DNA from: Methylophilaceae bacterium
Lineage (GTDB): Bacteria > Pseudomonadota > Gammaproteobacteria > Burkholderiales > Methylophilaceae
Length of the DNA: 50,097 nucleotides
Direction: 5' to 3'
Assembly: GCA_016778465.1 (NCBI GenBank)
Contig: JADHPM010000011.1
Location: forward strand, 1-50,097
Below the pieces are notes generated by a model that did no database searches, had not been told where the DNA came from, and saw nothing but the letters and a program-made list of their open reading frames with translations. Position numbers and translations under genes: made by a program. Positions 37,361-44,936 of this stretch are shown here, in pieces (within the stretch, counting starts at the first letter, position 1; every line of letters begins with the position of its first letter).

Positions 37361-38078
37361 CTTTTTTTAGCCTGAATTCCTTAAATTGATTAACGTCTTG
37401 AGCTAAAAAAAATGGGTTTGTTTTTAACTCCTCGGAGATAGATGAGGGTAATGTTAGATCCAGATTCTTACACTTAGTAAATCTTTCTCTTAAAATTTTA
37501 TTGTCTGCAAAGATTGTGAGAGCAAACTTAATATTATTTAGTGTGTATTCGTGTGCACAAAAGACTTTTGTCGTTGGTTTAAGTTTTTTTAATTTATTCA
37601 ATGACGCATACATTTGTTCAAATGACCCTTCAAATATGCGACCGCATCCACAGGCAAAGAGTGTGTCACCACAAAAAAGATTTTCATCGTCGAAATATAC
37701 AATGTGGTCAAGGGTATGCCCAGGCGTTTCCATGACCGTGAATCGCAAGTTAATGTCGTTAATGAAAATTTTATCTCCCTCAACTACCTTTTGGTAAGGA
37801 AAATCAAGACTTGGCGATGCAGGTGCGAATATTTGGATATCGGGATAATGATTGAGGAGCTCTTTGACGCCGCCAACATGGTCCGGATGCTTATGCGTGA
37901 TAAGGATTGCGCGAAGACTCAGCTGGTTTACTTGAATAAAGTCAAATACCGGTTTGGCGTCACCGGGGTCAACAACGACCAATTGCTGCTCATTAGAGAT
38001 TGCCCAGATATAATTATCTTGAAAGGCTCTAATTGGTTCGATTTTAGCTATTAAATTACTTGAATGTTCTATAATCAT
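37350..38078 (-). CDS. gloB: Hydroxyacylglutathione hydrolase (glyoxalase II)
   Basis: A 242-aa metallo-beta-lactamase-fold thioesterase that hydrolyses S-lactoylglutathione. The metal motif THKHPDH (61-67) is followed by TPGHTLDH, the GDTLFACGCGRIFEG block and FCAHEYT. Slightly shorter than the usual 250-260 aa. It is the first gene of the minus-strand operon that ends with fabI, and is divergent from the methyltransferase gene across 43 bp. Confidence 0.96.
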   Translation of the reverse strand: MIIEHSSNLIAKIEPIRAFQDNYIWAISNEQQLVVVDPGDAKPVFDFIQVNQLSLRAILITHKHPDHVGGVKELLNHYPDIQIFAPASPSLDFPYQKVVEGDKIFINDINLRFTVMETPGHTLDHIVYFDDENLFCGDTLFACGCGRIFEGSFEQMYASLNKLKKLKPTTKVFCAHEYTLNNIKFALTIFADNKILRERFTKCKNLDLTLPSSISEELKTNPFFLAQDVNQFKEFRLKKDAF

Positions 38079-38121
38079 TGAGTATTAAAGTTTACTATGA
38101 AATCATCAGATATTTTAATTT

Positions 38122-38790
38122 ATGACATGGTTTAATTCGACCGCAGGAAAATCCCTACTCGAGCATGAGATAAGGGTCCTACAACCTTTTTTAGAGGAAA
38201 AGTTTGGTTATTACGCCCTGCAAATTAATTTTTCAGAGTTCGATTTTCTAAAGACTTCAAGAATTTCTAAACATTTGTATAGTGCTGGCAAGTCAAAGAA
38301 TATTGATTTCGCTTTGGACGCACTGCCTTTTGATACGGATGGATTGGACCTTGTAATCTGTCCTCACCTGATCGAGCAGATCAACGACCATGAGCATCTG
38401 TTTGAGGAGCTCTATCGAATTATTATACCTAATGGTTATTGCCTTTTATGGTCCTTTAACCCTTTTAGCTTTGCGGGGCTGCGTCATTTTTTTGGTTTCG
38501 ATAACACCCCGCCTTGGAACAGCCGTTTCCTCTCAGCTGGTGCTTGCCAACAATCTTTAAAAAATAAGGGTTTTGTAATTGAGCAGGCGCGTGTGTTTCA
38601 TTATCAACCCCTTTTTTTGGATGAAAAATATCGACATTACAGTTTCCTCGAGTCTGCTGGTGATCGATGGTTTCCATTGCTGGGGAATGTATACTGTGTC
38701 ATGGCAAGAAAGGATGTGCCGGGCATGACGCCAATTAAACCCAAATGGAAGAAGGAGAAGAGGGCACGCGTGGTCCCCAATAAGACATGA
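38122..38790 (+). CDS. SAM-dependent methyltransferase-like protein (YafS-like by position)
   Basis: A 222-aa protein resembling class I methyltransferases: the post-motif region with DGLDLVICPHLIEQINDHEHLFEELYRIIIPNG (about 72-104, given by key residues D-L-V and IIPNG) fits motifs II and III. The glycine-rich SAM-binding motif I is not recognisable; the expected place reads YALQINFSEFDF. The order gloB-methyltransferase-rnhA-dnaQ is the same as gloB-yafS-rnhA-dnaQ of E. coli. The substrate is unknown. It overlaps rnhA by 4 bp (ATGA). Confidence 0.82.
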   Translation: MTWFNSTAGKSLLEHEIRVLQPFLEEKFGYYALQINFSEFDFLKTSRISKHLYSAGKSKNIDFALDALPFDTDGLDLVICPHLIEQINDHEHLFEELYRIIIPNGYCLLWSFNPFSFAGLRHFFGFDNTPPWNSRFLSAGACQQSLKNKGFVIEQARVFHYQPLFLDEKYRHYSFLESAGDRWFPLLGNVYCVMARKDVPGMTPIKPKWKKEKRARVVPNKT

Positions 38791-39215
38791 TTAAAATTTA
38801 CACAGACGGCGCTTGTAAAGGCAATCCTGGTAAGGGTGGCTGGGGCGCTTTAATTCAGCTGGGTGGTGAGAGTATCGAAATTTTTGGTGGAGAGCTAAAT
38901 ACAACTAACAATCGCATGGAGTTAATTGCTGTGATAGAGGCCTTAGACAAGGTCAGGGCTGAACCGTCCAGGGTGATGGTTTTTACGGACTCAACCTACG
39001 TGCAAAAAGGAATCTCTGAGTGGATTCTTAATTGGAAAAAGAACGGCTGGAGATCGAGCAATAAGCAACCAGTAAAAAACCAAGACCTGTGGATGCGACT
39101 TGACGAGCTCAAGCAAGGCATGACGATTGAGTGGAACTGGGTGAAGGGCCATGCGGGACACCCTGAAAATGAGCGTGCTGACTTTCTTGCTAATCAGGGT
39201 GTAGAATCCATATAA
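38787..39215 (+). CDS. rnhA: Ribonuclease HI
   Basis: A 142-aa RNase H that removes RNA from RNA-DNA hybrids. The active site is complete: Asp7 (IYTDGACKGNPG), Glu45 (NNRMEL), Asp68 (FTDSTYV), His122 (KGHAGHPENERAD) and Asp132. Length and numbering agree closely with E. coli. It is translationally coupled on both sides, sharing ATGA upstream and TAATG with dnaQ. Confidence 0.98.
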   Translation: MIKIYTDGACKGNPGKGGWGALIQLGGESIEIFGGELNTTNNRMELIAVIEALDKVRAEPSRVMVFTDSTYVQKGISEWILNWKKNGWRSSNKQPVKNQDLWMRLDELKQGMTIEWNWVKGHAGHPENERADFLANQGVESI

Positions 39216-39883
39216 TGGCAAAGCAAATTTTTTTAGATACAGAAACAACCGGCCTTGACCCAAAGCAGGGTCACAGGATTATTGAAATTGCTGCCATTGA
39301 ATTTAACAACCGTCAACCAACGAATCGGCGGTTTCATGCCTATATCAATCCTGAACGAGACATTGATCCGGCGGCGGAGGAGGTTCACGGCCTGTCGATT
39401 GAATTTTTACAAGATAAGCCTTTATTCAAGGAGGTGGTGAGTGACTTTTTATCCTTCGTGCAAGATGCTGAGGTCGTTATCCACAATGCACCTTTTGATG
39501 TAGGCTTTATCAATGCTGAGCTTGGGCGCTTGGGTCTCAGTAAGTTTGAGGAGAATGCAGTCACCATCACGGACTCCTTGAAGTTTGCAAAAGAATTAAG
39601 GCCGGGTCAGCGCAATAGTCTTGACGCCCTTTGCAAGGCGTTTGATGTCGATAACTCGTCACGAACCCTGCATGGCGCTCTGCTTGATGCGCAGCTCCTG
39701 GGTGAGGTTTTTATCGGAATGACACGGGGTCAAGAGGCAATCTCGATTGATTTTGCTGAAGACGTCGATGAGCAAATTTTTAAGAAGGTGGACTTATCAA
39801 AGCTCACTGTCGTGCAAGTACCCACCGAGGACATCGAGGCGCATACAGGCTATATTCAAAAACATGACCTCACTGACTGGTAG
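39215..39883 (+). CDS. dnaQ: DNA polymerase III epsilon subunit (3'-5' proofreading exonuclease)
   Basis: A 222-aa DEDDh exonuclease. Exo I has Asp8 and Glu10 (FLDTETTGLDP), Exo II Asp95 (HNAPFDVGF), and Exo III His153 and Asp158 (HGALLDAQLL). The C-terminal tail, which binds the alpha subunit, is somewhat short compared with E. coli (243 aa). It follows rnhA with a one-base overlap and meets the autotransporter stop directly. Confidence 0.96.
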   Translation: MAKQIFLDTETTGLDPKQGHRIIEIAAIEFNNRQPTNRRFHAYINPERDIDPAAEEVHGLSIEFLQDKPLFKEVVSDFLSFVQDAEVVIHNAPFDVGFINAELGRLGLSKFEENAVTITDSLKFAKELRPGQRNSLDALCKAFDVDNSSRTLHGALLDAQLLGEVFIGMTRGQEAISIDFAEDVDEQIFKKVDLSKLTVVQVPTEDIEAHTGYIQKHDLTDW

Positions 39884-42253
39884 CTAAAACCCTATTGTGT
39901 AATTTACATAGGCAGTTTTTGCACTCGTTGATGTAAAGGCAAGCTCCTGGTATTGAGCCTGTAAAGACAGGCGTTGCGTTGGACTGATAAAGTAGTCGGC
40001 ACCCAGCGAGACGACGGGACGTGTCTTGTTCTCGTCACTATTAATGTCAACAGGCGTAATCCCCGCGATGTTGGTCGCTCTGGCAATCAAGTCATCACTG
40101 TCGTTATAGATGTCCTGCTCAACCCCGATACTGCCATTCAAGATAAGTTGCTCAGTCATCAAGTGTTTCGCTTTAACGCCCATGATAATTGTGATTGACT
40201 CGTCCTCGAGGTCTTGATAGGTGAGACCGTTATCAACGTTAGTTTCCGTATAACCATCCTGCTTGATCTTGGCATAACGTCCCGCGAAGTAGGGGCGGTA
40301 AGAAGTACGGTTTTGACTTAAGAACTGGTAGGAGGCCTCTGCGATGATACTGTTGACGGTCACATCGGTGCTCCCAGCGCCAGCCTCAGCATCCCCCGTG
40401 GAGGAGCGTGTAATAGTGACATCCTTACTTTGATAGGCATTCGCGAGCTTGAATTGATAGCCTAAGTGGTTAGCATGCTGGTTCCAGACCAGACTAACGC
40501 CGAGCATGGGGTTTTGGTTGTCAATCTTAATGCCGGTAGGGGTTGAGTTGTTAACCATCTGATCAACAAAGCCAGCAATGCGGAATGTGTCGTCAACCTT
40601 GTAGCCGCCGACCATGACGAGCGCGGTGCTGTCAGAGTCTGAGTTGTTGTTGCCATTGACATCGGTGTACCTGCCACCGAGGGAGAAACAGCCATTATTT
40701 TGATCGAACAAGCCACAGTCGTAGGTGTTTAAGTTGGCAAAGTTCGTTGTCATCGCGAAGCTACTGAATTGGGCATTGATGCTGGTGGCGATACTGTCAA
40801 CCGTCGACTGAGTTGCGACTGCTGAGGGGTAACTTACTTCAGGGGGTGCAACTTCTTCTACAGTGGGTGCAACTTCTTCTACACCACAGCTACCTTCACA
40901 TGCCCCCAAGACAAGATCATAACTAGCACCGTCAAGACTCAGTGACCAGTCATAGCTACCACCCTCGCCGTCGAGAAATGTGCCTGTTGTAGCACCCAAT
41001 TCGGCATCACTTATGCCCGTGATAACGTCTGTATAGGTGGTATTTGCATTGACACTGGAGGTCGTGTGGATATCAAAGGTAGTCGTCCCAGTCACATCAG
41101 TAAATGTAATTTTCCCGTAATTTGAGGTGCTGGCAATGATGATTTGATAGTTTGTTGGCAGATTACCTGTGAAGGTCAGGTTCCTTTGTCTATTTATCAG
41201 CGTGTTTATATAGCCATTGTTATGGATATCAGCTAAAGATGTCGACGACGATATAGATCCGGTGTTTATGATTGTATCGATTGTACCTGTCGTATTGGAA
41301 ATGGCAGTTCCTGCAGATATATTTCCGCTGTTTGTGAGGTTAGTAATTACACCACTTGCCCCATCATTCTCAATACCAATGCCCTCGGGTGACATAATAG
41401 CGCCTGAATTTGTAAGACTTGATATAGTTCCATTATTTAAAATGGCGGCTTCAGAGGCACTAATTTCACCTTGATTAATTAATGAGGTAATAATACGACC
41501 CGTTCCGTTAAAAATCGTGTCAGAGCCACTATTGATATCACCGGTCGATGTGTTGGTTATAGACTCTATATTCCCATAGGCGTTAAAGATCGCATAAGCC
41601 GATGATGCTGAGATAGTACCGCTATTTGTGATTGTTCCCAGAGTGCCTGCGTTATCAATTGCCATTCTCGTTGCTGTAATTAGGTTCGTATTTGTTAAAG
41701 AGCTTAAAGTATCTGCATTATAAATTGTATTTTGGGAAGCTTGTATTTGTCCCGAGTTATAGATTGCGTTAATAGAACCTTGGTTGTAGATAGCATTGGG
41801 ATTAGTAGCATATATAGTCCCTGCGTTACTAAGCAAATTTAGGGTAGAACCAAGTCCTATTTTAATGGTACGAAAACTTGCTGTAATGTTACCGGTGTTA
41901 ATAATTTTATTGATAGTCACAGGTGCATAACTGAGATCAATAGCGTTATTGCCGTAAGTTGTTTCAATGGTGCCATTATTCGTTAACACGCCTCCCATAT
42001 CAAAATGAAGCTTAATAACTTGATTATCCCCCCCTCCAGGACTTCTTACTGATACCCCAGTGATGATTGAAATATCAAAATCTTGGTTACGATCTAACGT
42101 AAAACCATCACAGTCAGCAGAGATGGTAGTATCTTGATCGTAATTAATAGAACAGTCCGCCATGAGGGGCGAAATAAACCCCAAGCCTAGAACAAGGTAT
42201 AAGGGGTGAGCTAATTTTTTAGAAAGCCTCAGCCCAGTTGTTTGGTGTTTCAT
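39884..42253 (-). CDS. Autotransporter outer-membrane protein with beta-helix passenger
   Basis: A 789-aa secreted adhesin-like protein. A signal peptide (about 1-32, ending PLMA) is followed by a passenger (about 33-460) of many N-x-G-x-I repeats (ITNSGTISAS, LTNSGAIMSP, INTGSISSS), each about 20-25 residues, as in a right-handed beta-helix. A short proline/valine hinge (EEVAPTVEEVAPP) leads to a C-terminal barrel of about 260 residues ending in aromatic TIGF. The barrel DNA looks more GC-rich than the passenger DNA. The start overlaps the upstream QueD-family gene by 35 bp. The target of the passenger is unknown. Confidence 0.88.
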   Translation of the reverse strand: MKHQTTGLRLSKKLAHPLYLVLGLGFISPLMADCSINYDQDTTISADCDGFTLDRNQDFDISIITGVSVRSPGGGDNQVIKLHFDMGGVLTNNGTIETTYGNNAIDLSYAPVTINKIINTGNITASFRTIKIGLGSTLNLLSNAGTIYATNPNAIYNQGSINAIYNSGQIQASQNTIYNADTLSSLTNTNLITATRMAIDNAGTLGTITNSGTISASSAYAIFNAYGNIESITNTSTGDINSGSDTIFNGTGRIITSLINQGEISASEAAILNNGTISSLTNSGAIMSPEGIGIENDGASGVITNLTNSGNISAGTAISNTTGTIDTIINTGSISSSTSLADIHNNGYINTLINRQRNLTFTGNLPTNYQIIIASTSNYGKITFTDVTGTTTFDIHTTSSVNANTTYTDVITGISDAELGATTGTFLDGEGGSYDWSLSLDGASYDLVLGACEGSCGVEEVAPTVEEVAPPEVSYPSAVATQSTVDSIATSINAQFSSFAMTTNFANLNTYDCGLFDQNNGCFSLGGRYTDVNGNNNSDSDSTALVMVGGYKVDDTFRIAGFVDQMVNNSTPTGIKIDNQNPMLGVSLVWNQHANHLGYQFKLANAYQSKDVTITRSSTGDAEAGAGSTDVTVNSIIAEASYQFLSQNRTSYRPYFAGRYAKIKQDGYTETNVDNGLTYQDLEDESITIIMGVKAKHLMTEQLILNGSIGVEQDIYNDSDDLIARATNIAGITPVDINSDENKTRPVVSLGADYFISPTQRLSLQAQYQELAFTSTSAKTAYVNYTIGF
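40845..40885 (-). repeat. 21-bp tandem repeat in autotransporter hinge
   Basis: GGTGCAACTTCTTCTACA occurs at 40845 and again at 40866 (period 21), coding for the repeated seven-residue unit EEVAPTV/EEVAPPE in the linker between passenger and barrel. It is a likely site of length variation by slippage. Confidence 0.75.
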
Positions 42254-42656
42254 ACAGTCTAACTTTAATTGGAATTATCATTGTTTTATAATTATCATAA
42301 AACACTTTTTTTAATTTTTCCATAGCTACCAAAGCCATATTTTCTGCTGTCGGTACCTTGGGAAAGATGACTGTCTTGTGATCCTTGAGGGTGGCCAAAA
42401 AATTAATGACCTCATGGTCCTTCTCGTAAACAATGAAGGCATGATCCCATGGCGTAACGATAGTTTGCCTGATTAATTCTTTCGCGTCCTTAAAGTCCAT
42501 TACCATGCCAAAATCCGACTTTTGCTCCTCGTCGATGATGTCGCCCTTGACGGTGACCTCGATCGCGTAGCGGTGGCCGTGTAAATTTTTGCAGCTGCTC
42601 TTGTGGCTGGGAATGCGATGCCCGGCATCAAACTCCATGCGTGTCGTGATTTCCAT
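42219..42656 (-). CDS. 6-carboxytetrahydropterin/6-pyruvoyltetrahydropterin synthase family (QueD-like)
   Basis: A 145-aa T-fold enzyme. The zinc ligands are His13 in DAGHR and the two in LHGHRY, with the catalytic Cys in SSCKNLHGH. DFGMVMDF and the late glutamate in PTAENMALVA match the family. QueD makes 6-carboxytetrahydropterin for queuosine; 145 aa is longer than typical QueD (about 120), so a related pterin reaction is possible. It lies 2 bp after the protease gene. Confidence 0.9.
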   Translation of the reverse strand: MEITTRMEFDAGHRIPSHKSSCKNLHGHRYAIEVTVKGDIIDEEQKSDFGMVMDFKDAKELIRQTIVTPWDHAFIVYEKDHEVINFLATLKDHKTVIFPKVPTAENMALVAMEKLKKVFYDNYKTMIIPIKVRLYETPNNWAEAF

Positions 42657-42658
42657 GA

Positions 42659-43900
42659 TTAGCGCTTATCTATCGCCTGTATTCGCAGTAACGCTGGCGG
42701 GTGCGAGTCATAGAAGCTCGAGTGTAATGGGTCAGGTGTTAAGGTTGAAGCGTTGTCACGATAGAGCTTGACGAGCGACTGCTTCAGGTCCGATGCCTTG
42801 GCAAACTGGCAGGCATAATCATCAGCCTCAAACTCATTTAAGCGTGAGTAGTAAGCCATGATCGGGCGAATGAAAAAGACAAACAGGGGTGAGACCAATA
42901 AAAATAACAACAGGGCATTCGCGTCTGTCATACCGGTCACACCGAGGCCCTCATAGAACCAAGCACTCTCTTTCAGTAGGCCCAGTAAGTACAAGCCAAC
43001 AAAGCTCACCACAAACATCAATATGATACGTTTTTTGACATGGTTATGGTGGAAGTGACCGAGTTCGTGCGCTAAAACCGCTTCAATTTCCTTGCCAGTT
43101 AATTTTTCCAGCAGCGTGTCGAAGAACACAATACGCTTCGATTTACCAAATCCAGTAAAGTAGGCGTTGCCATGGTTGCTCCTCAAGGAGCCGTTCATGA
43201 CAAATAACCCGTTTGACTCAAAGCCACATTTCTTGAGCAGCTTCTCAATTTGGCTTACCAAGGTCTTATTCTTCATGGGTTCAAATTTATTGAACAGTGG
43301 GGCAATGAAGATGGGGTAGACTGCCAGCATGATAAAGTTGAAGGCGCTAATGAAGATCCACAGCCACAGCCACCATAGGTCACCCAGGTTGCCAATGATC
43401 CAAAGCGAAAAATAGAGTACCGGCAAGCCAATGATTAGGGCGATTATGGACTGCTTAATGAGGTCTGAGATAAAAATCCCTAGCGTCATTCGGTTAAAGC
43501 CAAACTTTTCATCGATGACAAAAGTTTTATAGAGACCCAGAGGCATCTCAACGATAGAGGAGAGAACCAAGACGCTTACAATCAAAATCGTGCCTGCGAT
43601 CATGGTGGTTAGACCATACCCTGAGAGGTATTCGTTAATCCACTGAATGCCACCGCCGATGGTTATGAGGTATAAAAAAATTGCCTCGACAATCAAGCCT
43701 AGGACATTGAGGTTGGATTTTGCTACCGTGTAGTCGGCCGCTTTTTGATGATCCTTGATTTTTATAATATCCTTGAAAGGCGAGGGCACTTTGCTTCGGT
43801 GATTGGTCACGTGTGCAACATGTCGCCTAGCAAGCCATATTTGTGCAAGGGCCGTAAAGATAATTAGGAAGATGATTAGGTAGTTGAATGTTAATGCCAT
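42659..43900 (-). CDS. Ste24/CAAX-protease-like M48 membrane metallopeptidase
   Basis: A 413-aa integral membrane protease. The zinc motif HELGH (VLAHELGHFHHNHVKKR) lies in the C-terminal half, with the third ligand in NEFEADDYAC. About seven TM segments surround it, as in Ste24-type enzymes; HtpX is shorter. The start is set at ATG 43900; an in-frame TTG at 43912 would add four residues. In bacteria these enzymes probably act in membrane protein quality control. Transcribed with the QueD-family gene and perhaps the autotransporter. Confidence 0.92.
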   Translation of the reverse strand: MALTFNYLIIFLIIFTALAQIWLARRHVAHVTNHRSKVPSPFKDIIKIKDHQKAADYTVAKSNLNVLGLIVEAIFLYLITIGGGIQWINEYLSGYGLTTMIAGTILIVSVLVLSSIVEMPLGLYKTFVIDEKFGFNRMTLGIFISDLIKQSIIALIIGLPVLYFSLWIIGNLGDLWWLWLWIFISAFNFIMLAVYPIFIAPLFNKFEPMKNKTLVSQIEKLLKKCGFESNGLFVMNGSLRSNHGNAYFTGFGKSKRIVFFDTLLEKLTGKEIEAVLAHELGHFHHNHVKKRIILMFVVSFVGLYLLGLLKESAWFYEGLGVTGMTDANALLLFLLVSPLFVFFIRPIMAYYSRLNEFEADDYACQFAKASDLKQSLVKLYRDNASTLTPDPLHSSFYDSHPPALLRIQAIDKR

Positions 43901-43918
43901 ATAATTCTTCAAGATTTA

Positions 43919-43965
43919 TAAAGTACATATTTTGAAGCAAAAAGGCTTACAGGGTAAGTACTTTA
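43919..43965. repeat. Inverted repeat in the protease/orn divergent gap
   Basis: TAAAGTAC at 43919-43926 and its exact inverse GTACTTTA at 43958-43965, 31 nt apart, in an 86-bp gap between divergent starts. It could be an operator pair for both genes, or chance in AT-rich DNA. Confidence 0.35.
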
Positions 43966-43986
43966 TGATCTTTTTAAGCAAAGATA

Positions 43987-44544
43987 ATGGAAATCATGAT
44001 GAGCAAGAATGACAATAATTTAATTTGGCTGGACATGGAGATGAGTGGCCTAGATGTTGAGCGGGAAAAGATTTTAGAAGTCGCTGTCGTGGTGACTGAC
44101 CCATTGTTAAATATCCTCGCAGAAGGTCCCGTCCTTGTAATCCACCAAGAGAACAAAGTCCTCGAGTCGATGGACAGCTGGAACACTGCCACGCACGGTA
44201 AGTCTGGCCTCATCGAAAAAGTGAAGAACTCAAAACTCACAGAGTCGATGGCAACGAACCAGCTGATCGATTTTTTAAAAAAGCATGTCGGCAAGGGGAA
44301 ATCACCCATGTGCGGCAACTCCATATGCCAGGATAGACGATTTATGGCCAAACACATGCCCGACCTTGAATCCTATTTCCACTATCGAAACTTAGACGTG
44401 AGTGTGTTTAAGGAGTTGGCAAAACGCTGGAAGCCGAACCTGGTGGAGGGCTTTAAGAAAAGCGGCAAGCATGAAGCCCTGGCGGATATTCTCGAGTCTA
44501 TTGAGGAGCTTAAGTACTACCGCGAGCATTTCTTGAAATTATGA
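43987..44544 (+). CDS. orn: Oligoribonuclease
   Basis: A 185-aa DEDDh exoribonuclease that finishes RNA decay by cutting 2-5-nt oligomers, including pGpG from cyclic-di-GMP breakdown. Asp16 and Glu18 ([10 protein letters not shown]), the Asp in [10 protein letters not shown], and His/Asp in KHEALADI complete the site. A second ATG at 43999 (MSKND) is an equally possible start. It overlaps crcB by 4 bp. Confidence 0.97.
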   Translation: MEIMMSKNDNNLIWLDMEMSGLDVEREKILEVAVVVTDPLLNILAEGPVLVIHQENKVLESMDSWNTATHGKSGLIEKVKNSKLTESMATNQLIDFLKKHVGKGKSPMCGNSICQDRRFMAKHMPDLESYFHYRNLDVSVFKELAKRWKPNLVEGFKKSGKHEALADILESIEELKYYREHFLKL

Positions 44545-44936
44545 CGCTACCGGTTTCACAATTTTTATTACTTGGGTTCGCTGCAGCGTGCGGTGCGTGG
44601 CTTCGTTATTTTACCGGCCTCTTTATGCACGCACTTTTCCCCAGCTTACCTTTGGGCACCTTAGTGGTTAATCTTTTTGGTGGGCTATTAATGGGCATAT
44701 CTATTGCTTACTTTGATAGCATCACGCATGCCTCAACCGAAACACGTCTGATTATTAATGTTGGGCTTTTAGGTGGCTTAACTACCTACTCAGCCTACAC
44801 AGCAGATATATTTAACTTTATTGAAAAGGGCGCCTTGTTGCATGCACTGATTTTTGTGTCAGCACACATCCTAGGCGCCCTGATACTTTGCTATATCGGG
44901 TTTTATTTAACTAATCTTTTGCTGCGGTCTTTTTAG
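44541..44936 (+). CDS. crcB: Fluoride exporter CrcB/Fluc
   Basis: A 131-aa four-TM channel. The family marks [19 protein letters not shown] and GGLTTYSAY are present, the last being the conserved G-G-x-T-T-x-S stretch of the pore. Such proteins export fluoride as dual-topology dimers. No fluoride riboswitch is possible directly upstream, because it overlaps orn. Its 3' end overlaps the convergent rne gene by 26 bp. Confidence 0.94.
   Translation: MTLPVSQFLLLGFAAACGAWLRYFTGLFMHALFPSLPLGTLVVNLFGGLLMGISIAYFDSITHASTETRLIINVGLLGGLTTYSAYTADIFNFIEKGALLHALIFVSAHILGALILCYIGFYLTNLLLRSF

Noticed and set aside
40846-42200. Repeats in the autotransporter passenger considered as a CRISPR array or satellite
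   Set aside because: The repetition is at protein level with diverged DNA and lies in one long open frame; there are no uniform repeats and spacers.
43974-44357. 127-codon open frame on the minus strand over orn
   Set aside because: Antisense of the well-supported oligoribonuclease, whose active-site residues are all in the plus-strand frame.
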